A stretch of DNA of 5,311 bases from Alphaproteobacteria bacterium (lineage in GTDB: Bacteria; Pseudomonadota; Alphaproteobacteria; Micavibrionales; Micavibrionaceae). Of the stretch, positions 1-5,311 are shown piece by piece. A program made the position numbers and the translations under genes. Under the pieces are notes generated by a model. The model saw nothing but the letters and a program-made list of their open reading frames with translations. It did no database searches and was not told the DNA's origin. The stretch spans positions 1-5,311 of the forward strand of contig JAUILO010000154.1 in the NCBI GenBank assembly GCA_030432775.1. Reading direction: 5' to 3'. The first letter of the stretch is position 1, and every line of letters starts with the position of its first letter.

Positions 1-26
1 ATTATATTCAGGATCACCTTAGACAT
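1..26 (-). CDS. Possible 5' end of a minus-strand gene running off the left edge
   Basis: Read on the minus strand, an ATG at 26-24 opens a frame MSKVILNI that is still open at the window edge. It is preceded, six bases upstream, by AAGGTGA (plus-strand 33-39), an excellent match to the anti-Shine-Dalgarno sequence and stronger than the sites before the two complete minus-strand genes here. Only eight codons are visible, so no family can be named. The gene would follow the YgjP-type peptidase gene in the same direction but about 490 bp downstream, so it probably has its own promoter. The SD/ATG pair could also be chance, because the AAGGTGAT motif occurs three times here. Confidence 0.35.
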
Positions 27-62
27 GCTGAATCACCTTATTAGACGTACTTCATCACCTTA
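13..62. repeat. Three direct copies of ATCACCTTA
   Basis: The nonamer ATCACCTTA occurs at 13-21, 32-40 and 54-62, with start-to-start spacings of 19 and 22 bp. Copies two and three share a longer 19-bp unit (22-40 and 44-62, 15 of 19 identical, both beginning GAC). A shorter inverted copy, AAGGTGAT, lies at 453-460. Read on the minus strand each copy is an SD-like TAAGGTGAT, and the middle one is ideally placed for the ATG at 26. The array may therefore be a leader with repeated ribosome-binding-like motifs, a protein-binding array, or chance in AT-rich DNA. More copies could lie left of the window. Confidence 0.5.
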
Positions 63-117
63 AACAAACTATGCAATAGGTGTTTTCTGTATAAATAGTG
101 TTTTTCAATAAAATTAT

Positions 118-147
118 TTGACATAAGATTGGCGTTTCAGTTACAAA
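118..147 (+). promoter_or_regulatory. Weak candidate sigma-70-type promoter
   Basis: A perfect -35 hexamer TTGACA (118-123) is followed after 18 bp by TACAAA (142-147), a 4/6 match to TATAAT. No plausible coding sequence follows on the plus strand. If it is active, its transcript would contain the hairpin at 280-306, so an unannotated small RNA is possible. In AT-rich intergenic DNA such matches are often fortuitous. Confidence 0.2.
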
Positions 148-279
148 TCCTCATAGAAAAATTTTCAGATAGCTTTTAAGTCTCTGATTGCACTTTATGT
201 CCTGCAGGGTAAGCCGCATGATTAAGGGTAATGTGCTTTACAGGTTGTTTGTTGTTTTTAGGTTGGTGGGGCGTAAGTA

Positions 280-306
280 TGCCAGATCATGTGGGGTGAT
301 CTGGCA
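280..306. other. Perfect 10-bp inverted repeat (hairpin)
   Basis: TGCCAGATCA (280-289) and TGATCTGGCA (297-306) are exact reverse complements separated by a 7-base loop, TGTGGGG. This is the strongest hairpin I noticed in the non-coding DNA. Neither strand has a run of Ts right after the stem, so it is not a textbook intrinsic terminator. A shorter overlapping stem, CTGG (301-304) with CCAG (312-315), would compete with it if the region were transcribed rightward. It could be a small-RNA fold, a dyad operator or a remnant of a mobile repeat. Confidence 0.5.
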
Positions 307-330
307 GCTTTCCAGCCTTTTACGGATAAA

Positions 331-360
331 CATAATTTATATATCCATAATTTATATATC
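331..360. repeat. Perfect 15-bp tandem duplication
   Basis: CATAATTTATATATC occurs twice back to back, at 331-345 and 346-360, with no mismatch. The unit is entirely AT except for its two terminal Cs. Perfect identity suggests a recent slippage duplication or an unstable short tandem repeat. On the minus strand it doubles a TATAAA-like element, so it could affect a promoter there, but no matching -35 is evident. Confidence 0.85.
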
Positions 361-519
361 AAAGAGTATAAGATATGATCTTTTTTACACTAGGTGGAAT
401 TTTGTTGCTGTTTTATTGGTGGTGTTTCGTTGCCCAGTAACGCTATTGGCGAAAGGTGATTAACTTGGCATTTGCGTATAGTGCGTACCAAATAATCACG
501 AATACCGAATAATCAATTA

Positions 520-1272
520 TTAGACGTTGTCATTCATGCCATAGCGCATCAGCGTATGGCCGTTTGTGCGCATCCAGGTCTTTCCGGCTTTGTAATTCTC
601 GCATAATTCTTCGCACTGTTTCCAGAAATTGCGACTGTGGTCCATATGAACTAGGTGTGCAACCTCATGTGCGATAACATAATCGCAAGAGGCGGGCGGC
701 GCGAAAATCAACCGCCATGAAAATGAAAGTTTGCCATCGTGGCTACAGCTTCCCCACCGGCTTTTTGTGTCGCGTATTTGTACGGAATGGATCGTTTTAT
801 GGATTGTTTCGGCTTTGATATTGGCGTGTTCGCTTATATGTGTCTTGGCCAGATTTTTTAAATAGCGATTGATCCGTGACGATGGATCATCTTTGTTAGT
901 TAAAACTAGTAATTCGTTATTTTTCAATGCAATAGATGTTCTTTTTAAAGTTTTATCTAAAGAAATTCTAACGCGAATATCTTGCCCGAGTATAGGAAGA
1001 ATAGTGCCGTTTTGGTAAGGAACAGCTTTGGGTAGTTCATCAAGGCGGTTTAAAACCCATTCACCGTTTAAATCCAGAAATTCCTGTGCCTTGCGCGTTG
1101 ATACATTCTGGGGGATAACGAAACGAACGATGCGATCTTTGCTATCAAGGCGCAGAGCCAGTCTTTTGGCGTTTTTTTTACGTTCCACCCTTATGTAAGG
1201 TGTAAGCTCGCCCAGAATTAGTTCTGATTGTGGTTTAAGAGCGTCAAATAACACAGCTTGCCGTTCCGTCAT
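520..1272 (-). CDS. YgjP-type (DUF45, COG1451) M48-like zinc metallopeptidase
   Basis: This is a 250-residue cytoplasmic protein of the YgjP-like family, predicted zinc-dependent peptidases whose physiological substrates are poorly known. The family signature is clear in the C-terminal half: R172-W-G-S-C-S at 172-177, the FSWRLIFAPP stretch ending near 193, and the metal site H202-E-V-A-H206 followed by H212 and then the NFW triplet at 215-217. The histidines of HExxH and the downstream His would bind zinc, and E203 would be the general base. Residues 1-150 are the usual N-terminal beta-rich region beginning near the RKKNAKRLALR segment. I see no signal peptide or membrane span, and length is normal for the family. 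The ATG at 1272 lies 29 bp after the phaZ stop in the same orientation, so co-transcription is likely; no clear Shine-Dalgarno precedes it. Family is confident, role unknown. Confidence 0.92.
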   Translation of the reverse strand: MTERQAVLFDALKPQSELILGELTPYIRVERKKNAKRLALRLDSKDRIVRFVIPQNVSTRKAQEFLDLNGEWVLNRLDELPKAVPYQNGTILPILGQDIRVRISLDKTLKRTSIALKNNELLVLTNKDDPSSRINRYLKNLAKTHISEHANIKAETIHKTIHSVQIRDTKSRWGSCSHDGKLSFSWRLIFAPPASCDYVIAHEVAHLVHMDHSRNFWKQCEELCENYKAGKTWMRTNGHTLMRYGMNDNV

Positions 1273-1301
1273 GTTGTATCAAGTCTTTAGACGCGAAGCG
1301 T

Positions 1302-2738
1302 TCAGGCTTTTTCTGTCTTCTTCGCAGATGTCTTTTTCGACTTTTGTTTTGAATCAGCTTTAGCTTTAGCTTTTTCAGCCTTCTCGGCAAGTCTTTTTGT
1401 CACAGCCTCAAGGCCATGAATGGATTTATCCCATTTTTCAGCCTTCAGATGTTTGCTGTTTTTGATATCAACTTCCGGTACTGGCGTAATTGCGCTTGAA
1501 TCCATTTCACGCATAAAGCGTCTCATGCGCGGCATGATGAACTCTCTCCAGCGGCGGCCGTTGAAGATACCATAATGACCAACATTTTGCTGGAAGTGAT
1601 GGTATTTCTTATTTGCAGCCAATCCAGTTACCAAATCATGCGCGGCCGTTGTCTGGCCATGGGCGGAAATATCATCAAGTTCGCCTTCAATGGTGAGAAG
1701 GGCTGTGCGCTTTATTTTAGATGGATCAACATCAATAAGCTCGTTACTAATCGGGTCACGCCATTTCATCTGACCTTTTGGTAATAAATGGCGCTGGAAC
1801 ACAACATCAACTGTTTGCAGATAAAATGCAGCGTCAATATCCATGACAGACAGGTATTCATTATAAAACTTACGGTGCGCGGCTGCTGAGTCACCATCGC
1901 CGCTTACAAGATGGCGATAAAAATCAACATATGAGCCGACATGACGGTCCAGATTCATTGACATAAAACCGCTAAGCTGTATGAAGCCGGGGTAAACATC
2001 GCGCTGGCCGCCTGCACAGTAAAAAGGGACGCTATGAATAACATTGTTTTTAAACCAGCGTAAATCACGTTCTTCGGCCAGCTGGTTCACCTGTGTGGGT
2101 GAAATGCGTGTATCAATCGGGCCGCCCATCAATGTCATTGTCAGGGGCACGTTCGGATCGTTTTCCGCTTCCATTAATGCCACTGCAGCAAATAGCGGTA
2201 CTGCTGGCTGACAAACGGCAATTGTATGTGTTTTTGGGCCAAGTAGGCTCATGAACTGCATCAAATAATGGATGAAATCATCCAGGTTAAAACGCCCATC
2301 CGAAAGTGGTACCTGACGGGCGTCAATCCAGTCTGTCACGTAAACATCGTGATGTGGAAGTAGTGCTTCGACCGTACCGCGTAACAATGTTGCATAATGG
2401 CCTGACATCGGCGCAACAAGCAACACGCGGGGATCATTACGCTTGGTGTCTCTTTTAAAGTGGATCAGATTACAAAACGGAAGCTCTGCAACGGTTTCTT
2501 GCTTTACGTTAACCGTTTTGCCGCCAATTCTGGTTGTTTTCAGGCCAAAAGCCGGCTTCCCGAAATGGCGCGATGTTCTTTCTATCATTTCCGCAGCAGC
2601 GGCAATTGTTCGGCCTGCTTGTGTGTATGATAACGGGTTCCACGGATGCCTATACCATGTCTTGGTTAAATCTGCCGAAAATCTGGCAGGGGCAAGCATA
2701 GCATTTTTCATTTCGTATAGATTATATAAGTTTATCAT
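1302..2738 (-). CDS. phaZ: Intracellular polyhydroxyalkanoate depolymerase with Lys/Ala-rich C-terminal tail
   Basis: A 478-residue alpha/beta-hydrolase of the intracellular PHA depolymerase family (PHB_depo_C, COG4553), which cleaves polyhydroxybutyrate in cytoplasmic granules. The N-terminus LYNLYEMKNAML matches the start of the Cupriavidus necator PhaZa1 type as I recall it, supporting the ATG at 2738 over Met10. The nucleophile is Cys176 in V-C-Q-P, as in PhaZa1-type enzymes that use Cys rather than Ser; Asp355 or Asp356 (in GELDDIS) and His388 (in VGHYGIF) complete the expected triad. There is no signal peptide, as expected for an intracellular enzyme. The catalytic domain ends near residue 412. 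About 60 extra residues follow, and residues 451-478 contain 11 Lys and 7 Ala in 28, resembling histone H1-like or PhaF/PhaM-type DNA-binding tails. Only a weak GGGACGGA-like site lies before the start. The metallopeptidase gene follows after 29 bp. No phaC or phasin gene is in view. Confidence 0.95.
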   Translation of the reverse strand: MINLYNLYEMKNAMLAPARFSADLTKTWYRHPWNPLSYTQAGRTIAAAAEMIERTSRHFGKPAFGLKTTRIGGKTVNVKQETVAELPFCNLIHFKRDTKRNDPRVLLVAPMSGHYATLLRGTVEALLPHHDVYVTDWIDARQVPLSDGRFNLDDFIHYLMQFMSLLGPKTHTIAVCQPAVPLFAAVALMEAENDPNVPLTMTLMGGPIDTRISPTQVNQLAEERDLRWFKNNVIHSVPFYCAGGQRDVYPGFIQLSGFMSMNLDRHVGSYVDFYRHLVSGDGDSAAAHRKFYNEYLSVMDIDAAFYLQTVDVVFQRHLLPKGQMKWRDPISNELIDVDPSKIKRTALLTIEGELDDISAHGQTTAAHDLVTGLAANKKYHHFQQNVGHYGIFNGRRWREFIMPRMRRFMREMDSSAITPVPEVDIKNSKHLKAEKWDKSIHGLEAVTKRLAEKAEKAKAKADSKQKSKKTSAKKTEKA

Positions 2739-3158
2739 CTTTTAAATGGTCCGTCCCGTGTTGTGATTCATTACAGCTATTCTATGCGAAAAATAGTGAA
2801 TAATTGTATAAGGCCTTCATTTATTTGGGTTTTGAGTGTGTATAACTTGTTGCTAATACACGAAATACACAAGGAAAACCGCGCTTTATAGCTTTTATAA
2901 ATAAAATATGGTTTTCATGTGGTGCTTCAATAGTGTTTGCGATAATGCGTGTGTGTGCTGTTTTAGCGCTGTGCTTCTTATGTTGCTTTGATGGCGGCTG
3001 TGACGCATAATGTCTGTGGCGTGAATTTATACCCTGATGCAGCGCTATATGCCGTTTAAGTCATGGTGTTTCCGTCACTTCAATGGTGAGCCTTTAATGC
3101 ATAAGTCCTGAATAATTCCGGATAGCCCCTAGTAATTCTGAACGAGCCTCGTACAATC
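2739..3158. other. Divergent intergenic spacer of 420 bp
   Basis: The spacer lies between phaZ (leftward) and the CobD/CbiB-like gene (rightward), so it should carry both promoters. On the minus strand a TATACA at 2815-2820 is a possible -10 for phaZ, without a good -35. On the plus strand TTGAGT (2832-2837) and TAATAC (2854-2859), 16 bp apart, make a poor promoter match. An AT-only inverted repeat pairs TTTATA (2885-2890) with TATAAA (2896-2901). CCTGAAT/ATTCCGG near 3109-3123 forms a short imperfect dyad. A 21-codon frame at 2945-3010 is discussed as a rejected item. No tRNA, no cobalamin riboswitch box and no clear terminator were found. Confidence 0.5.
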
Positions 3159-4190
3159 ATGTTTGATAGCATTACATCACTTTCCGATTTCTTCTTCGAC
3201 CCGGATCGCCTCAGCTTTGCCATACTGGCCATGCTTTTATGTATGGTGGTGGGGATGATTACAGGGCCGCTGGCCAATAATGTAAATCCGTTATCATGGA
3301 TTGTGTTTGATATGGTGTTCGGCCGTATAGGAAGCCGCCTTGATCGTAGCACGCGTATGACGGCGGATCTTGTCTTGCGCGGTATGATTTTGACCTTTGT
3401 CAGCTTGTTTTTGATATACGTTCTGGGGCTGCAGATGATCAAGCTGGTTGCTGCGCAGCCATTTTACGGCATGACAGAAGTTATTTTGCTCTCTTTGACC
3501 ATGACGGGTGGCAGTGTGTGGTATAGCTTGCTTAAGCTGTATTTTGCGCTGGATAAAAATGCCGTTTCGAAAGGAACTTATCTGACAATCGCCCGTTCGA
3601 CGCGCAATGATTTAAACACGAGCGATAATTTTGGTGTTACCCGTGTGGGCATGGGGATGTCGGCACTGGTAATCAGTCGCGGTTTAATCGGGCCGGTGCT
3701 TTGGTATTTCATAGCCGGATTGCCGGGCGCTTATATATATGCGCTATTGGCTATGCTCAGCTGGCGTTTTGGTAAAGAAGGGTTCACAAAGGGGTTTGGC
3801 CGTTTGCCATTGGCGCTGGAACGTTTATTGGGTTTTGTTCCGGATATGCTTGCTGGCACGCTGATATCAATGGCGGGGCTATTTACACCGACGGGTACGA
3901 TGACCAAGGCGTTACTGGCGCAGATGTTTGGCAGCAAACAGGCAAAATATGATCAGGGCGGGAAGGGAATTACGGCGCTGGCTTTTGCGCTGAAGGTCAG
4001 TCTTGGCGGCCCTATCAGCGATCTGGATGGCAGTGTAATCAAAAGGGACTGGATTGGTCCTGATGGCGCGACAGCAAAACTGGAGGCCGGACATCTTAAA
4101 AGAGCCATCTATATAAATTTTGTGACCTATATTTTGTTTATGGCCTCATTGGTGAGTGCAATTTTATGGTCAGGTATTTTACCTGGTTAA
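3159..4190 (+). CDS. CobD/CbiB-family membrane protein lacking the central conserved motif
   Basis: A 343-residue polytopic inner-membrane protein with hydrophobic segments near residues 18-39, 72-93, 105-127, 168-200, 228-243 and 318-340. Its length and C-terminal half fit the CobD/CbiB family (adenosylcobinamide-phosphate synthase, which attaches the aminopropanol arm to cobyric acid). Visible family marks are the G187-L-P-G-A191 turn, FGR at 213-215 before a predicted amphipathic stretch, and near the C-terminus L282-G-G-P285, W298-I-G300 and the EAGHLKRA segment. In genuine CbiB proteins as I recall them, a GRDT block and an AEN..D motif lie just before the GLPGA turn. Here these read ARST (145-148) and ALVISR (169-174), so the Glu, Asn and Asp are replaced. 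No other cobalamin gene is nearby. I infer a paralogue of the superfamily, which also includes AmpE, with a different or lost activity. The ATG at 3159 has no good Shine-Dalgarno. Confidence 0.75.
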   Translation: MFDSITSLSDFFFDPDRLSFAILAMLLCMVVGMITGPLANNVNPLSWIVFDMVFGRIGSRLDRSTRMTADLVLRGMILTFVSLFLIYVLGLQMIKLVAAQPFYGMTEVILLSLTMTGGSVWYSLLKLYFALDKNAVSKGTYLTIARSTRNDLNTSDNFGVTRVGMGMSALVISRGLIGPVLWYFIAGLPGAYIYALLAMLSWRFGKEGFTKGFGRLPLALERLLGFVPDMLAGTLISMAGLFTPTGTMTKALLAQMFGSKQAKYDQGGKGITALAFALKVSLGGPISDLDGSVIKRDWIGPDGATAKLEAGHLKRAIYINFVTYILFMASLVSAILWSGILPG

Positions 4191-4324
4191 AGACAAGCGG
4201 TTGCAATATAAATGAACGCCTGATATAAACGGCGCAATTGCCCGATATTCAATGGATTTCAGCGTTTTTAAACTGCGAAGTGCATTTTTATGGATAAATA
4301 GGCAATTTTTTGCATTGTTAAATC

Positions 4325-4351
4325 TTGACTTAGTGGGTGTATTTCTATTAA
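4325..4351 (+). promoter_or_regulatory. Candidate rpmB promoter
   Basis: TTGACT (4325-4330, five of six to consensus and preceded by C, as in the alphaproteobacterial CTTGAC consensus) is followed 15 bp later by TATTAA (4346-4351). The spacing is a little short of the usual 16-18 bp. An alternative -10 one base further right, ATTAAT, gives 16 bp. It lies about 50 bp upstream of the rpmB start and would be a reasonable promoter for an rpmB-tgt transcript. Confidence 0.4.
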
Positions 4352-4386
4352 TGTCCGCATCTAGTTTGTGAAAACATAGTTGATAT

Positions 4387-4392
4387 AAGGAA
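4387..4392 (+). promoter_or_regulatory. Ribosome-binding site of rpmB
   Basis: AAGGAA sits seven bases before the ATG at 4400, a strong and well-spaced Shine-Dalgarno site. It fits a highly expressed ribosomal protein gene and fixes the start. It contrasts with the weak sites in front of phaZ, the peptidase gene and the CobD/CbiB-like gene. Confidence 0.75.
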
Positions 4393-4399
4393 TAAAGCG

Positions 4400-4693
4400 A
4401 TGAGTCGCCGTTGTATGGTTACAGGTAAAAGCGTGATGAGTGGGAATAATGTTTCTCACGCAAAAAACAGAACACGCCGTAAATTTTTACCAAATGTTCA
4501 GGAAACAAGCGTTTTTAGTGAAGCTCTTGGCCAAAAAGTTAAATTGAAAGTCAGTGCAGCTGGCTTGCGCACAATCGACCACAAAGGTGGTTTTGATGAG
4601 TGGGTGGCAAGTGTTTCTGTTTCTAAAATTGATCCAGCTCTTCGTTCAATCAGAGCGAAAGTGATCGAGAAGATCGAAACAACAAAAGCATAA
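4400..4693 (+). CDS. rpmB: 50S ribosomal protein L28 (bL28)
   Basis: A 97-residue basic protein that binds 23S rRNA in the large ribosomal subunit. The N-terminus MSRRCMVTGK, the N-V-S-H-A-K block at 17-22, the RKFLPN stretch (27-32) and the V-SAAGLRTIDHKGG region (51-65) are the bL28 signature. The length and the C-terminal extension past residue 65 are typical of alphaproteobacterial L28 rather than the shorter 78-residue gammaproteobacterial form. Only Cys5 is present, so this is a zinc-free version without the paired CxxC motifs. In many bacteria rpmB is followed by rpmG; here it is instead followed 29 bp downstream by a tgt-type gene with no terminator between, so the two are probably co-transcribed. 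The start is secured by the AAGGAA site seven bases upstream. Confidence 0.97.
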   Translation: MSRRCMVTGKSVMSGNNVSHAKNRTRRKFLPNVQETSVFSEALGQKVKLKVSAAGLRTIDHKGGFDEWVASVSVSKIDPALRSIRAKVIEKIETTKA

Positions 4694-4722
4694 GAGGTTA
4701 TATCTAAGGTATAAAACTGGAT

Positions 4723-5311
4723 ATGACATCTGCTGAGCCGAACAAAAAATCACGTAAAAGTCGTAAATCTGAAAAGATTATACAAGTTAAAGCCCCTGAT
4801 AGCATGGACTATCCGGGGTTTTCGTTTGATGTTATCAGTCAATCTGAAAAATCTATGGCTAGAACGGGCGTGTTGCAAACGCCTCACGGTACAATCGAAA
4901 CACCCAATTACATTTTTTGTGGCACGAAAGCATCGATCAAGAATTTATCGACTCATGCGATGAAAGAATCAAAGGCCGATATCATTTTGGCCAATACGTA
5001 CCATCTGATGATTCAGCCCGGCGCAGATCTTATTGAAAAAATGGGCGGTATTCACGAATTTATGCAATGGGATGGCCCGATGTTGACCGATAGCGGCGGT
5101 TATCAGGTCTTTTCAATGGGCTATGGTTCGGTTGCTGATGAGATCAAAGGCCGTAACAAAGATAAAAACCGTGTGAAAACGGTTCTGAAAATTACAGAAC
5201 ATAGTGCGAAATTCCGCTCATATTGGGATGGCCGCACTTTGGAGCTTAATCCTGAAATATCGATGGATTATCAACGCAAAATCGGCGCAGATTTGATCAT
5301 GCAGATGGATG
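4723..5311 (+). CDS. tgt: tRNA-guanine transglycosylase, 3' end beyond the window
   Basis: The first 196 codons of an open frame that continues past the right edge. Tgt swaps guanine at position 34 of GUN-anticodon tRNAs for preQ1 in queuosine synthesis. Family marks: TPHGTIETPNY (53-63), N91-T-Y-H-L with PG at 99-100, GGIHEFMQWDGP ending at 119, and L121-T-D-S-G-G-Y-Q-V-F-S131, where Asp123 is the conserved active-site Asp (Asp102 in Zymomonas mobilis). The last visible residue, Asp196 in MQMD, corresponds to the base-recognition Asp156. The second catalytic Asp and the zinc ligands lie outside. After Ser131 the YGSVADEIKG stretch and FRSYWDG resemble the divergent chlamydial Tgt. Residues 1-31 are a Lys/Arg/Ser-rich extension. 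The ATG at 4723 has only AAGG 13 bases upstream; Met28 (4804) is an alternative start with no SD. Confidence 0.9.
   Translation, partial: MTSAEPNKKSRKSRKSEKIIQVKAPDSMDYPGFSFDVISQSEKSMARTGVLQTPHGTIETPNYIFCGTKASIKNLSTHAMKESKADIILANTYHLMIQPGADLIEKMGGIHEFMQWDGPMLTDSGGYQVFSMGYGSVADEIKGRNKDKNRVKTVLKITEHSAKFRSYWDGRTLELNPEISMDYQRKIGADLIMQMD

Larger units (their letters stand above)
27..519. other. AT-rich non-coding spacer of about 490 bp
   Basis: I see no convincing gene here. The only long frame (188-463, plus) has no Shine-Dalgarno site, resembles no family I know, and runs across a perfect hairpin and a tandem duplication. The stretch holds part of the ATCACCTTA array (to 62), a plus-strand TTGACA at 118-123, the hairpin at 280-306 and the 15-bp tandem repeat at 331-360. 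Near the right end, AATAATCA is repeated directly at 491-498 and 508-515, just past the stop of the peptidase gene; no GC-rich stem with a T-run that would be a clear terminator is visible there. Confidence 0.6.
4191..4399. other. Non-coding spacer before rpmB
   Basis: This 209-bp AT-rich gap holds the candidate rpmB promoter and ribosome-binding site. The palindrome GCAATTGC lies inside it, between about 4233 and 4242. I found no GC-rich stem followed by a T-run that would terminate transcription from the upstream CobD/CbiB-like gene, so some read-through into rpmB is possible. Confidence 0.5.

Noticed and set aside
11..20. GGATCACCTT resembling the 3' end of 16S rRNA
   Set aside because: The match stops after ten bases, lacks the CCTCC core, and no upstream 16S helix sequence is present; it is better explained as the complement of an SD-like motif.
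1..62. CRISPR-like array
   Set aside because: The repeat is only nine bases with 10-13 base gaps, far shorter than CRISPR repeats and spacers, and no cas gene is present.
188..463. 91-codon plus-strand open frame in the left spacer
   Set aside because: It has no Shine-Dalgarno site, its composition is unlike a folded protein, it runs through a perfect hairpin and a tandem duplication, and no family is recognisable.
2443..2745. 100-codon plus-strand frame opposite the start of phaZ
   Set aside because: It lies almost wholly antisense to well-supported phaZ coding sequence and encodes nothing recognisable.
2945..3010. 21-codon plus-strand frame beginning MRVCAVLALC with five Cys
   Set aside because: It looks superficially like a secreted or lipoprotein-type leader, but there is no ribosome-binding site and a frame this short is expected by chance.
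2739..3158. Possible cobalamin riboswitch ahead of the CobD/CbiB-like gene
   Set aside because: I could not find the B12-box core or the surrounding paired elements.
3080..3442. 120-codon minus-strand frame across the start of the CobD/CbiB-like gene
   Set aside because: It is antisense to a gene with clear family features, and its product is a Ser/Arg/Ile-rich sequence with no domain.

Overview
The window looks like chromosomal DNA from a moderately AT-rich alphaproteobacterium. The basis is an alphaproteobacterial-style 97-residue ribosomal protein L28 (start CDS at 4400) and an intracellular polyhydroxyalkanoate (PHA) depolymerase of the Cupriavidus PhaZa1/DepA type. A Rhodospirillales- or Micavibrio-like lineage is a guess from protein style and base composition. 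I see no transposase, integrase, phage gene, CRISPR array, tRNA or rRNA gene. This is ordinary core or metabolic chromosome with some divergent family members, not an obvious genomic island.

Layout. Positions 1-26 probably hold the first codons of a minus-strand gene that runs off the left edge. Positions 27-519 are AT-rich and non-coding, with an array of three 9-bp repeats, a perfect hairpin and a perfect 15-bp tandem duplication. Then come two minus-strand genes 29 bp apart that probably form one transcription unit: phaZ (1302-2738) and, downstream of it, a YgjP-type zinc metallopeptidase (520-1272). A 420-bp divergent spacer (2739-3158) separates them from a plus-strand gene for a CobD/CbiB-like membrane protein (3159-4190). 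After 209 bp with a candidate promoter come rpmB (4400-4693) and, 29 bp later, a tgt-type tRNA-guanine transglycosylase cut by the right edge.

How the genes work together. PhaZ would mobilise stored PHA in the cytoplasm; the co-oriented metallopeptidase has no known link to that. rpmB and tgt form a plausible translation pair: a ribosomal protein and a wobble-position tRNA modification enzyme. The CobD/CbiB-like protein keeps the family fold signature but lacks the central acidic/Asn motif, and no other cobalamin gene or B12 riboswitch is visible, so its assignment to B12 synthesis is doubtful.

The points most worth a second look are that degenerate CobD/CbiB paralogue, the Lys/Ala-rich histone-like tail on PhaZ, and a Tgt resembling the chlamydial subtype with a basic N-terminal extension. 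I found no convincing new multi-gene system.
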